Source: Piscinibacter sp.
Lineage (GTDB): Bacteria > Pseudomonadota > Gammaproteobacteria > Burkholderiales > Burkholderiaceae_C
Assembly: GCA_019635485.1 (NCBI GenBank)
Contig: JAHBZL010000001.1
Span: 62,001-126,000, forward strand
Reading direction: 5' to 3'
Length of the DNA stretch: 64,000 bases
Positions 53,737 through 63,683 of this stretch are shown one piece after another (positions within the stretch are counted from its first letter, which is position 1; each line of letters starts with the position of its first letter). The notes under the pieces are model-generated. The model saw only the letters and a program-made list of their open reading frames with translations. It was not told where the DNA came from and made no database searches. The position numbers were made by a program, and so were the translations under genes.

Positions 53737-55629
53737 TTGAGCGCACCCGAAGGCCACCCCAACCAGTTCGCGCTGCTGGCACAGCGCCGCTTCGCGCCGT
53801 TCTTCTTCACCCAGTTCCTCGGCGCCGGCAACGACAACCTGTTCAAGTTCGCCTTCACGGTGCTCGTGACCTACGGCACGGCGCAGGCCGGCCTGGCGCC
53901 GGCGCTGGTCGTGCAGCTGATCGCGGCGCTGTTCATCCTGCCGTTCCTGCTGTTCTCCGCGACCAGCGGCCAGCTGGCCGACAAGTTCGACAAGGCGCGC
54001 CTGATCCGGCTCGTCAAGTCGCTCGAGATCGGCATCATGCTGCTGGCGCTGTTCGGCTTCACGCGACAGCACGTGCCGACGCTGCTGGCCTGCACCTTCC
54101 TGCTCGGGCTGCATTCGACGCTGTTCGGCCCGGTCAAGTACGCCTACCTGCCGCAGCACCTGTCCGAGCGCGAGCTGACCGGCGGCAACGGCATGGTCGA
54201 GATGGGCACCTTCGTCGCGATCCTGCTCGGCAACGTCGCCGGCGGCCTGCTGATCGCGCTGCCCGACGTCGGCCCGACCGCCGTGGCCTGGAGCTGCCTC
54301 GGCGTGGCCGTGCTCGGCCGCATCGCCGCGCAGTTCGTGCCCGGCGCGCCGCCCACCGACGCGGCGCTGGCGATCAACTGGAACCCGGTCAGCGAGACCT
54401 GGCGCAACCTGAAGCTGGCGCACGGCAACCTGGTGGTGTTCCGCTCGCTGCTGGGCATCTCGTGGATGTGGTTCTTCGGCGCGGTGTTCCTGACCCAGTT
54501 CCCGTCCTTCGCGAAGGACGTGCTGGGCGGCAACGAGCAGGTCGCCTCGCTGCTGCTGGTGGTGTTCTCGATCGGCATCGCCATCGGCTCGCTGCTCTGC
54601 GAGACGCTTTCGCGCCGCCATGTGGAGATCGGCCTGGTCCCGTTCGGCGCGCTCGGCATGAGCCTGTTCGCGGTCGACCTGTACTTCGCGTCGCGTTCCC
54701 TCACCCACCCGGACACGGCGCTGACGCTGGGACAGTTCGTGTCGCTGGGCGCGAACTGGCGCGTGATGGCCGACCTGGCGTTGCTGGCGCTGTTCGCCGG
54801 CCTGTACAGCGTGCCGATGTACGCGTTGATCCAGCTGCGCGCGCAGCCCAGCCACCGCTCGCGCATCATCGCCGCGAACAACATCCTGAACGCGCTGTTC
54901 ATGATCGTCAGCGCCGGCATGGCGGCGCTGCTGCTGAAGGCCGGGTTCAGCGTGCCGCAGCTGTTCCTGATCACCGGGCTGCTGAACCTCGTGGTCGCCG
55001 CCTACATCTTCCTGCTGGTGCCCGAGTACCTGCTGCGTTTCATCGCCTGGGTCGCGACACGGCTGGTGTACCGCTTCCGCGTGCGCGGCGAGGAGCACAT
55101 CCCGACGCAAGGCGCCGCGATCCTGGTGTGCAACCACGTCAGCTTCGTCGACGCGGTGCTGCTGATGGCGGCCAGCCCGCGGCCGATCTCCTTCATCATG
55201 GACCACCGCATCTTCCGCATCCCGGTGCTGGGCACCTTGTTCCGGCTCGCCAAGGCGATCCCGATCGCACCGCAGAAGGAGGACGCGGCGACCTACGAAC
55301 GGGCCTTCGCCCGCGCCCGCGAGGTGCTCGAGGCCGGCGACCTGCTGTGCATCTTTCCGGAAGGCGCGATCACGCGCGACGGCACGCTCGGCGAGTTCAA
55401 GGGCGGCGTGATGAAGCTGCTCGAGTCCAACCCGGTGCCGGTGGTGCCGCTGGCGCTGCAGAACCTGTGGGGCTCGTTCTTCTCGCGTGTCGAGGGCGCC
55501 GCGATGAGCAAGCCGTTCCGGCGCGGCTTCTTCAGCCGGGTCGGACTGGTGGCAGGCGCGCCGGTGCCCGCCGCCGAGGCGAGCCCCGGCGGGCTGCGCG
55601 AGCGGGTCGCCGGCCTGCTCGCGGCCTGA
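53737..55629 (+). CDS. LplT-Aas-like fusion: MFS flippase plus 1-acyltransferase
   Basis: A 630-residue fusion. Residues 1-420 are an MFS transporter (RFAPFFFTQFLGAGNDNLFK; LFGPVKYAYLPQHL) of the LplT type. Residues 440-630 are a PlsC-like acyltransferase with CNHVSFVDAVLL (HX4D catalytic motif) and LCIFPEGAITRDG. Together they would import lysophospholipids and re-acylate them. The AMP-ligase part of full Aas proteins is absent, so an acyl-ACP or acyl-CoA donor is needed. TTG 53737 has a GGAG site 9 bp upstream. Confidence 0.88.
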   Translation: MSAPEGHPNQFALLAQRRFAPFFFTQFLGAGNDNLFKFAFTVLVTYGTAQAGLAPALVVQLIAALFILPFLLFSATSGQLADKFDKARLIRLVKSLEIGIMLLALFGFTRQHVPTLLACTFLLGLHSTLFGPVKYAYLPQHLSERELTGGNGMVEMGTFVAILLGNVAGGLLIALPDVGPTAVAWSCLGVAVLGRIAAQFVPGAPPTDAALAINWNPVSETWRNLKLAHGNLVVFRSLLGISWMWFFGAVFLTQFPSFAKDVLGGNEQVASLLLVVFSIGIAIGSLLCETLSRRHVEIGLVPFGALGMSLFAVDLYFASRSLTHPDTALTLGQFVSLGANWRVMADLALLALFAGLYSVPMYALIQLRAQPSHRSRIIAANNILNALFMIVSAGMAALLLKAGFSVPQLFLITGLLNLVVAAYIFLLVPEYLLRFIAWVATRLVYRFRVRGEEHIPTQGAAILVCNHVSFVDAVLLMAASPRPISFIMDHRIFRIPVLGTLFRLAKAIPIAPQKEDAATYERAFARAREVLEAGDLLCIFPEGAITRDGTLGEFKGGVMKLLESNPVPVVPLALQNLWGSFFSRVEGAAMSKPFRRGFFSRVGLVAGAPVPAAEASPGGLRERVAGLLAA

Positions 55630-55650
55630 CGCCGGCCCAGCGAGGCGATC

Positions 55651-56865
55651 TCAAGCCGCTGCGCGCCCCGGGTCGGTCAGGCGCCGCGCGATCGCGGCCT
55701 TCAGCGGCGGCAGGCGATCGGCGATTCGGATCACCGCGCGCCGCAGCACCCGCGCCGGGGCGCGGTCATCCGTGAACAGGCCGACCACCGCGTTCGTGCC
55801 GAGGTACAGCGGCAGCGTCTCTCGCCGGTGCTGCGCCTCGTAGGGCTCCAGCACCGCCAGGCGGCCGAGGTCGCAGCCGGCGCGGTGCGCGCGCACCAGC
55901 TGCTCCACGAGCCGGTCCACGCCGTACAGTGCGAAGTTGTACCCGTGCGCCGTGACCGGGTGCATGCCGACCGCGGCGTCGCCGACCAGCGCGAAGCGCG
56001 GCGCGACGAAGCGCTGCGCATAGACGGCCACCAGCGGGTAGACGTGGCGCTCGCCCTGCAGCGTCATCGCGCCGAGCTGGTCGTGCAGCTGCGACCGCAC
56101 CCAGCCGGCGTACTGCGGCGCGGGCCAGCCCCGCATCTCAGTGGCCCGATCGGCCGGGAGCGTGACGACGATCGAACTGCAGTCGCCGTTCAGCGGCAGC
56201 ACCGCGAGCGTGTGGCCGGCGTGGAAACACTCGCGCGCGATGCCGTCGTGGCCACGTTCGTGCGCCATGCGGCAGACGATGACGCTGCGCCCGAAGTCGC
56301 GCAGCCAGGCGCCGATGCCGGCCTGCCGCCGCAGCGCCGAAAAGCGGCTGTCGGCCGCAACCAGCAGCGGCGCGCGCCAGGTCCGCTCCACCCCGTCGGC
56401 GCCGCGGGTGGTGACCTCGGCCGCCATGGCGTCGAGCCGATGCGCGAGCACGCGCGTCGCCGGCTGCAGGTCGATCCCGGCGCGCTGCCGTGCCGCGGCC
56501 CAGCTGACGCGCCGGATCACGTGGTTGGCCACCAGGTGCCCGAGCCCGCCGGCGCCGGATCGCTCCGGGTCGAAACGCAGCGGGGCCGGGTCCTGCTCGT
56601 TGAACACGGCAGCACGCACGAGCGGTGCCAGCTCCGCGGCCGGAAACGCGTCCCACAGGCCGAGCCGCCGCAGCAGGGTCTGCGCGCGGTGCGTCAGCGC
56701 GATGTCGCGTCCGTCCGGCGCGGGGTCGGCGAGCGCTGCCTCGTCCTGCGCGTCGAACACGACGCTGCGCAGGCCGGCATCGGCCAGCGCCAGCGCCAGC
56801 GCGAGGCCGCTCGGGCCGGCGCCGACGATCAGCACGTCGGCATCCTGGGAAGGGGTGTGAGCCAT
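55651..56865 (-). CDS. FAD-dependent ubiquinone hydroxylase, UbiM-like
   Basis: A 404-residue flavin monooxygenase of the UbiH/UbiF/UbiM family. The FAD motif is VLIVGAGPSGLALALAL, DG-type contact is near GRDIALTHRAQTLLR, and GDAAVGMHPVTAHGYNFALY is the second FAD segment. Its AVGMHPVTAHGxN wording resembles UbiM more than UbiH or UbiF, from memory. UbiM hydroxylates ring positions in ubiquinone synthesis. ATG 56865 is used. It lies 47 bp downstream of tgt on the same strand. Confidence 0.82.
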   Translation of the reverse strand: MAHTPSQDADVLIVGAGPSGLALALALADAGLRSVVFDAQDEAALADPAPDGRDIALTHRAQTLLRRLGLWDAFPAAELAPLVRAAVFNEQDPAPLRFDPERSGAGGLGHLVANHVIRRVSWAAARQRAGIDLQPATRVLAHRLDAMAAEVTTRGADGVERTWRAPLLVAADSRFSALRRQAGIGAWLRDFGRSVIVCRMAHERGHDGIARECFHAGHTLAVLPLNGDCSSIVVTLPADRATEMRGWPAPQYAGWVRSQLHDQLGAMTLQGERHVYPLVAVYAQRFVAPRFALVGDAAVGMHPVTAHGYNFALYGVDRLVEQLVRAHRAGCDLGRLAVLEPYEAQHRRETLPLYLGTNAVVGLFTDDRAPARVLRRAVIRIADRLPPLKAAIARRLTDPGRAAA

Positions 56866-56912
56866 GGCGCGGCGATCTTCGCCGCCGCGCCGCCGCGCCG
56901 GTCTGACCCGGG

Positions 56913-58088
<1,176 letters not shown>

Positions 58089-58469
58089 TCAGCGCTTCGC
58101 CGGCGCGAGCGCCAGGATCCAGCCGACCAGCCGCTTCGCGTCGGCTTCCTTGATCGCGACGGCGTTGGGCGGCATCGCCAGGCCGCTGGCCTTGCCCTTC
58201 CAGTGGCTGTCGTACGGGTTCGAGCCCTTCAGCACGGTCTGCGTCAGTTGCGCGGGCGCGTCCTTCTGGCCGCGGTACTTCGCCGCCACGTCGCGCCAGG
58301 CCGGGCCGACCGGAGCCAGGCCGTCCGGCCCCTTGGCCCCCGGTTCGACCTGGTGGCAGGTCAGGCAGCCGCTGGTGGCGGCAAGCTTCATCATCGCGTC
58401 GTCGTCGCCCGCGGCCTGGCCGATTCCGGGCAGGACGGCGAGCAGCGCGCAGCACAGCGTGGCTTTCAT
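58089..58469 (-). CDS. small cytochrome c (class I)
   Basis: A 126-residue periplasmic cytochrome with signal peptide (about 1-20) and heme motif CLTCH near residue 36. GLAMPPNAVAIKE supplies the likely Met axial ligand. LVGWILAL ends the terminal helix, as in cytochrome c551/c552. ATG 58469 has an upstream GGAG-like site. It sits 45 bp upstream of tgt on the same strand and downstream of the sensor kinase. Confidence 0.88.
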   Translation of the reverse strand: MKATLCCALLAVLPGIGQAAGDDDAMMKLAATSGCLTCHQVEPGAKGPDGLAPVGPAWRDVAAKYRGQKDAPAQLTQTVLKGSNPYDSHWKGKASGLAMPPNAVAIKEADAKRLVGWILALAPAKR

Positions 58470-58628
58470 GGTGTTCTCCTCGAGGGGTTGCATCGACGCC
58501 ATGCTGTGAACGCCCCCGCACGCCACCGTTGATGGCCGTCAACGTCGCCGGCCAAATTGCCAGGCTGGAGCAGGGCTGCGCCAGGGCGACGCAGCAGGCG
58601 TGTCAGGACGCCACCGCAACGCGGCGCC

Positions 58629-61010
58629 TCAGGTCATCGTGTGGAGCACCCCGAACGCCGTGCGCGCGTTCGAGGCACGCGCGGTCGGCGTCCAGCGCGC
58701 CACGGCGGCCTCGAGCCGCGCGGCCAGGACCGGCTTGGTCAGGAAGTCGTTCATGCCCGCGGCGAGGCACGCGGTGCGGTCCTCGACGAAGGCGTTCGCG
58801 GTCAGCGCGACGATCGGGACCGTCGTGCCGTGCCGCCCGGCCTCGCCAGCGCGCAGGCGCCGCGTCACCTCCAGCCCGTCCATGTCCGGCATCTGCCAGT
58901 CCATCAGCACCAGGTCGTAGTCGTCGCAGGCCAGCAGGGCCAGCGCCTGCGCGCCGTCATCGGCGGTGGTGGTGCGGTAGCCCGCCTGGCGCAGCATCGC
59001 GCAGACGATGGTCTGGTTCACGCGGTCGTCCTCGACGACCAGGATGTGCCGGGCCGCCGGCCCGGCGGCGCCTTCCTCGCGCGCTGCCGGCGCCACGCCC
59101 TCCGGGCGCGACAGCGCGCCGAACCGGCTCACCAGCGCCGAGCGCAGGACCGGCTTGACGAGCCCGCGCGGCACCTGCAGCCGCTGCCGCATCGCTTCGC
59201 CGGCGAGCGACTCCTCGCCCGACATCAGCACGATCCGGCCCGGTTCGATCCGGCCGGCGGCGCGCTCCAGGCAGCGTGTCGCGTCCGGCGCATCGGTGGC
59301 CACCAGCAGCCAGGTCGGCCGCGACGGCGACCCCGGCGTTGCGAGCAGGCGCTCGACCTCGTCGGCATCGCGGCAGCGCCGCGCGCAGCAGCCCAGGCGC
59401 TCGAGCTGCGCCGCCAGGGCCGCGGCGCTTTCCTCGTGCGGCTCGAGATAGAGGACGTGCTGCGCCAGCGCAGGCGGCTCGGCACCGGGCTCCTGCGCCG
59501 GCGGCAGCGCGAGCTCGGCGGTGAAGGTCGAGCCTTCGCCGGGCCGGCTGCGCACCTCGATGCGGCCGCCCATGGCCTGCACGAGCTGCCGGCTGATCGC
59601 CAGGCCCAGGCCGCTGCCGCCGAAGCGGCGGCTCGCCGCGTCGTCGGCCTGGCGGAACGGCTCGAAGACGTGGCCGATCGACTCCTCGCCAATGCCGATG
59701 CCGGTGTCGCGCACGACCAGCCGCAGCGCGTGCGGTTCGGCGCCCGGCCCCACCGAGAGCGCCACCGTGCCCTGGGGCGTGAACTTGACGGCGTTGCCCA
59801 GCAGGTTCAGCAGCACCTGCCGCAGGCGCTGCGCGTCGCCATGGCGCCACAGCGGCAGCGCCGGGTCGACCGTGCAGGCCAGCTGGAGCCCCTTGATGCG
59901 TGCCGGCACCGCCGCCGTCGACACCGCCGCCTCGATGCAGTCCAGCAGGTTGAAATCCTCGGGCTGCAGGTCCAGCGCCCCGGTCTCGATGCGCGACAGG
60001 TCCAGCACGTTCTCGATCAGGCCGAGCAGGTTCAGGCCGCTCTGGCGGATCACCTCGACGAGGTGGGCCTGCCCCGGCACCGCGTCAGCGTCCGCGCCAG
60101 CGGTGGCGGGCGCATCGCGCGACTGCAGCAGCTGCGCCGCGCCGATGACGGCGTTCAGCGGCGTGCGCAGTTCGTGGCTCATGTTGGCCAGGAAGCGCGT
60201 CTTCGCGATCAACGCCGATTCGGCCCGCTCCTTCTCGAGCCGCAGCGCGTCGGTGCGCTCCGCGACGCGCTGCTCGAGGTCGCGATTCGCCCGCAGCAAC
60301 GCCGCGTCGCGTTCGCCGATCTGGCCGAGCATGCGGTTGAAGGCGTCGACGGCGGCGCCGACTTCGCCGCCGGCGCCGACCCGCAGCGGCCGCGCCGCCG
60401 ACGGATCCGCGGCCATCTCGCGCGAGACACGCGCCAGCTCGGCCACCGGCTGCGTGAAGGCCGCCGCGATGTGCCGCGCCAGCCACATCGCCACGGCAAA
60501 GCCCACCAGGCTGGCCAGCGCGACCGATCCGGTGGCCAGGAACACCGGCGTCCACAGGCCGGAGAGGTCGTTCGCGACCACCAGCGAGCCGACCTGCACG
60601 CCGTCGACCACGATCGCCCGTTGCGCGCTCAGGGAACCGCTTGCCAAGCCGCCGCCGAGGCTCCGGGCGTCCGGCGCCGCGCCGCGGCCGTGCTGGGCGA
60701 CGAGCCGGCCGCGACCGTCCCGGACCCAGGCCCCCGAAATGGTCGGACGCGCCTTCAGCAGCGCCATCGCCTCGGCGATCCCGGCCGCGTCGTCGAAGGC
60801 CAGCGGTGCCTGCAGCGCGTAGGCCATCGTCAGCAGGACCTCTTCGGTGTCCGCGCGGGCACGCTCCTCCTGGATCCACCAGCCGGTGCCGGCCAGCGCC
60901 AGCAGCGCCACCAGCGCGGTCAGCCCCGCACCCAGCGCGGCCAGCCAGGTCAGGCGGCGGCGCAGCGGCACATGCTCCATGCGCCGCCAGGCATGCGTGG
61001 GCCACTGCAT
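58629..61010 (-). CDS. hybrid sensor histidine kinase/response regulator
   Basis: A 793-residue membrane kinase. Helices lie at about 19-43 and 155-180 with a periplasmic sensor region between, then a HAMP domain and coiled coil. The H-box is FLANMSHELRTPLNAVIGAA, and ATPase boxes are LGNAVKFTPQG, DTGIGIGE and GSGLGLAIS. A first receiver-like domain (HVLYLEPHEESAAAL) lacks an obvious phospho-Asp. The last receiver has VVEDDRVNQTIV and LVLMDWQMPDMDG with all key residues. It follows the YfiR-like gene by 7 bp, suggesting a sensor fed by that protein. Confidence 0.92.
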   Translation of the reverse strand: MQWPTHAWRRMEHVPLRRRLTWLAALGAGLTALVALLALAGTGWWIQEERARADTEEVLLTMAYALQAPLAFDDAAGIAEAMALLKARPTISGAWVRDGRGRLVAQHGRGAAPDARSLGGGLASGSLSAQRAIVVDGVQVGSLVVANDLSGLWTPVFLATGSVALASLVGFAVAMWLARHIAAAFTQPVAELARVSREMAADPSAARPLRVGAGGEVGAAVDAFNRMLGQIGERDAALLRANRDLEQRVAERTDALRLEKERAESALIAKTRFLANMSHELRTPLNAVIGAAQLLQSRDAPATAGADADAVPGQAHLVEVIRQSGLNLLGLIENVLDLSRIETGALDLQPEDFNLLDCIEAAVSTAAVPARIKGLQLACTVDPALPLWRHGDAQRLRQVLLNLLGNAVKFTPQGTVALSVGPGAEPHALRLVVRDTGIGIGEESIGHVFEPFRQADDAASRRFGGSGLGLAISRQLVQAMGGRIEVRSRPGEGSTFTAELALPPAQEPGAEPPALAQHVLYLEPHEESAAALAAQLERLGCCARRCRDADEVERLLATPGSPSRPTWLLVATDAPDATRCLERAAGRIEPGRIVLMSGEESLAGEAMRQRLQVPRGLVKPVLRSALVSRFGALSRPEGVAPAAREEGAAGPAARHILVVEDDRVNQTIVCAMLRQAGYRTTTADDGAQALALLACDDYDLVLMDWQMPDMDGLEVTRRLRAGEAGRHGTTVPIVALTANAFVEDRTACLAAGMNDFLTKPVLAARLEAAVARWTPTARASNARTAFGVLHTMT

Positions 61011-61017
61011 CAGGGCC

Positions 61018-61560
61018 TCACTCCCGGACCTGGCGCGCGAGCCGCAGCGCCTGGCTGGACAGGCCCAGGTGCGCCTCGCGCAGCGCGCGCAGGTTGACAT
61101 CGAAGCGCAGCGCGTCATTGACGTTGACCAGCTCGACCATGCCGCCGCGGGACAGGAAGCCGTCGACCGCCCCGAGCGTGAGGGCCGCGTGTTCGTGCGG
61201 CCGCAGCCAGGCGTCGGCGGCGCCGGTCGGCGCACTCGAATCGACGAACACCAGGTCGCAGCTCGTGCGCCGGGCCGCCTCGCCGTCGTGCAGCGCCAGC
61301 GTCCGGCCGCCGACCGCCGTCCCCTGCCAGGTCGCGAAAGCCGCGGTCAGCGCGGGGCTGTCATGCAGCACGCACAGGTGCAGCGCTGCCTCGGGCGCGG
61401 CCGTGGCGGGCCACTGGACGAAGCGCGCCAGCGTGACCGCGAAGCGGGCTTTCGCATCGGCCTCGCTGGCCGGCGCCTGGGCCCGCAGCGGCGCCGCCGC
61501 CAGACCCAGCAAGGCGATCAGCCACGGCAGCGCGACATCCCGCAGCGCCGCCAGAGACAT
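61018..61560 (-). CDS. YfiR-family (DUF4154) periplasmic protein
   Basis: A 180-residue exported protein. Signal peptide to about residue 28 (APLRAQA), then FAVTLARFVQWPATAAPEAA, LHLCVLHDSPAL and GGMVELVNVNDALRFDVN, the standard YfiR/DUF4154 blocks. YfiR binds and controls membrane signalling enzymes. Here the likely partner is the hybrid kinase just downstream instead of a diguanylate cyclase. ATG 61560 is 8 bp after the TonB receptor stop; an upstream ATG at 61581 would overlap that gene. Confidence 0.88.
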   Translation of the reverse strand: MSLAALRDVALPWLIALLGLAAAPLRAQAPASEADAKARFAVTLARFVQWPATAAPEAALHLCVLHDSPALTAAFATWQGTAVGGRTLALHDGEAARRTSCDLVFVDSSAPTGAADAWLRPHEHAALTLGAVDGFLSRGGMVELVNVNDALRFDVNLRALREAHLGLSSQALRLARQVRE

Positions 61561-61568
61561 GCAGCGGC

Positions 61569-63599
61569 TCACAGCGCCCATCCGAAGCGGATGCGGAACT
61601 GGCGCCCGTCCTGGGCAATCACGTCCTGCAGGTGTTCGGGCCCGGCCGGATCGTCGTAGCGCGCGCCGGCCAGGTTGTACAGGCCGAACGCGATCGACCA
61701 GCGCCGGCCCGGCGGCGCGAGGCTGAACTGGGCGTTCAGCCGCACGTAGGAGTCCAGCCGTGCCCCGGCCAGCGTCACTCGTTCGCCGAGGCGGACGAGG
61801 TTCAGGCCGAGCGTCGAGCCGGGCCAGGCGGCCGGCACGGTGGCCATCAGCTTGCTCACCGACCGCGGCGCATCGCTGAGGTCGGTGCCGCTCGCCTGGT
61901 CCCGCGTCGATTGGTGCGACCAGCTGCCGCGCAGCCGCAGCCCGTTGTCGAACTGCCGGCTGGCTTCGAGCTCCAGTCCGTTCGAGCGCGCCCCGCCGGT
62001 GTTCGCGTAGACCTGCGAGCCGTCGTCGAGCTCGATCAGGTTGATCGCATCGCCCAGCACCAGCCGGTAGACGCTGAGGCTCGCCTCGAATCCGCGCCCG
62101 GGCCGCCACAGCGCCGTCGCCTCGCTGGCGCGCAGCGTCTCGACCTTCAGGTCGGCGCTGGTGACCTGGCTGCTGTCCTGGTAACTCGTCTCGGAGACGT
62201 TCGGCTCGCGGAACGCGCTGCCGCGCTGCAGCTTGAACGTCCACTCCGGCGAGGCGGCCCACCACACCGCCGCACGCGGCGAGGTGGTCAGCTCGCCGTT
62301 GAGCTGCCGGTCCGCCCGCAGGCCGAGGTTCAGCCGCAGGCCCGGGCGCAGCTGCCACTCGTCGTTGACGAACAGCGAGTGGCGGGCCGAGTGCAGCCGA
62401 TTGTCGACGTAGACGAAGGGGGCCGGGTCCTGGTCGGCGGCGTAGAGGCGCTGGTCGCGGTTGTGCTGGAACTCCAGCCCGGCGAGCACGCGGTGCCCGC
62501 TCCAGCCGCTCCAGACGTAGCGCAGCTCGCCGGAGGCCCACCGTGCGTCGGCGTTCGTGACCGACATCACCGGCCCCGAGTCGCCCGGATACCAACCCTC
62601 GCCGCGGTAGGCGTAGGCGGCCACGCCGACGCGGGCGAACAGCTCGTGCGAGGGCCCCAGGTGGAGCCCGTAGGCCAGGTCGGCCAGCGCATAGCGGTCG
62701 AGCGAGGCGCTGCGCGTGTTGAAGATCACGCCGTAGGCCCCGGTCGGATCGTCCTTGACGCGCTCGGACAGCAGCGCCGTCAGCGCCAGTTCGCCCCAGC
62801 GGGCCTTCGCGAACACCTTCTGGTTGCGTTCGCCGTCCTGTCCGATCGCCCAGCCGTCGTTGTTCTCCGGCTGGTCGTAGGCGGGGAAGTGAAGTCGGTC
62901 ATGGCCGTGGCTGTGTTCGCCGACCACCCCGAGCAGCACCCGCGCGCCGCCCAGGTCGCCGCCCCAGGTGGCCGAAACCTTGCGCCGCGCGCCGGAGCCC
63001 AGGCTCAGGCCCAGCGCCGTCCCCGGCAGTTGCGACGGGGTACGTGTCACCACGTTCACCACCCCCAGCACGGCATTGGAGCCGTACAGGACCGACCCCG
63101 GCCCGGGGATGAACTCGACCCGGTCGATCAGGGCGACGTCGACGGGAAACTCGCGCCCGGCCGTGGCCGAATCGTAGATGGCCTCGTTGACCCGCACGCC
63201 GTCGACCAGCAGCAGCAGGCGCGACGAGTAGTCGCCCGGGCGCTCGACGCCGCGCACGCCGAGGTAGGTGTAGGCCCGGTCCTGGCGCAGGTGCGTACCC
63301 GGCAGGCTCTCCAGCACCTCGGCCAGCGTGCGGTAGCCCTGGGCGCGGATCTCGCCACCGGTGCGCACGTAGACGATGCTCGGCGCCTCGACGGCGTCCT
63401 GCTCGTACTTGGAGGCGGCCGCCAGGCGCGACCCGCCGTAGACGGGCGCGGCGAGCAGCGCGGCGAGGTCGTCCGGCGGCGGCGACGTGTCGGCAGCGCG
63501 GACGGCGCCGGTGGCCAGCAGCGCGGCGGCCAGCAAGGCAGCCGTGCGCGCCGGCGGGCGCAGCAGGCACCGGTGGAGGGGACGCAAGATCGGGTACAT
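61569..63599 (-). CDS. TonB-dependent outer membrane receptor
   Basis: A 676-residue receptor with signal peptide (to about 35) and plug domain: ILRAQGYRTLAEVLESLPG-type text, LLLVDGVRVNE, VEFIPGPGSVLYGSNAVLGV and VNVVTRTP. The 22-strand barrel ends FRIRFGWAL. Its substrate is not evident; there is no nearby iron, B12 or sugar gene. It is first of a three-gene unit with YfiR and the hybrid kinase, so transport may be tied to signalling. No cobalamin riboswitch was seen upstream. Confidence 0.93.
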   Translation of the reverse strand: MYPILRPLHRCLLRPPARTAALLAAALLATGAVRAADTSPPPDDLAALLAAPVYGGSRLAAASKYEQDAVEAPSIVYVRTGGEIRAQGYRTLAEVLESLPGTHLRQDRAYTYLGVRGVERPGDYSSRLLLLVDGVRVNEAIYDSATAGREFPVDVALIDRVEFIPGPGSVLYGSNAVLGVVNVVTRTPSQLPGTALGLSLGSGARRKVSATWGGDLGGARVLLGVVGEHSHGHDRLHFPAYDQPENNDGWAIGQDGERNQKVFAKARWGELALTALLSERVKDDPTGAYGVIFNTRSASLDRYALADLAYGLHLGPSHELFARVGVAAYAYRGEGWYPGDSGPVMSVTNADARWASGELRYVWSGWSGHRVLAGLEFQHNRDQRLYAADQDPAPFVYVDNRLHSARHSLFVNDEWQLRPGLRLNLGLRADRQLNGELTTSPRAAVWWAASPEWTFKLQRGSAFREPNVSETSYQDSSQVTSADLKVETLRASEATALWRPGRGFEASLSVYRLVLGDAINLIELDDGSQVYANTGGARSNGLELEASRQFDNGLRLRGSWSHQSTRDQASGTDLSDAPRSVSKLMATVPAAWPGSTLGLNLVRLGERVTLAGARLDSYVRLNAQFSLAPPGRRWSIAFGLYNLAGARYDDPAGPEHLQDVIAQDGRQFRIRFGWAL

Positions 63600-63651
63600 C
63601 GTCCCTCGGTATCGGCGCCGGGCCGGCCGCCTTGAGCGGCGGATGCCCCCT

Positions 63652-63672
63652 CCCGTGCAGGAGTCGCACGGG
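63652..63672. terminator. hairpin downstream of queA
   Basis: CCCGTGC-AGGAGTC-GCACGGG is a perfect 7-bp stem between the queA stop (63684) and the TonB receptor start (63599). Both genes read leftwards, so it could end the queA transcript. A U-run is missing on the transcript side, so intrinsic termination is uncertain. Confidence 0.4.
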
Positions 63673-63683
63673 GGCCGGTCGAC

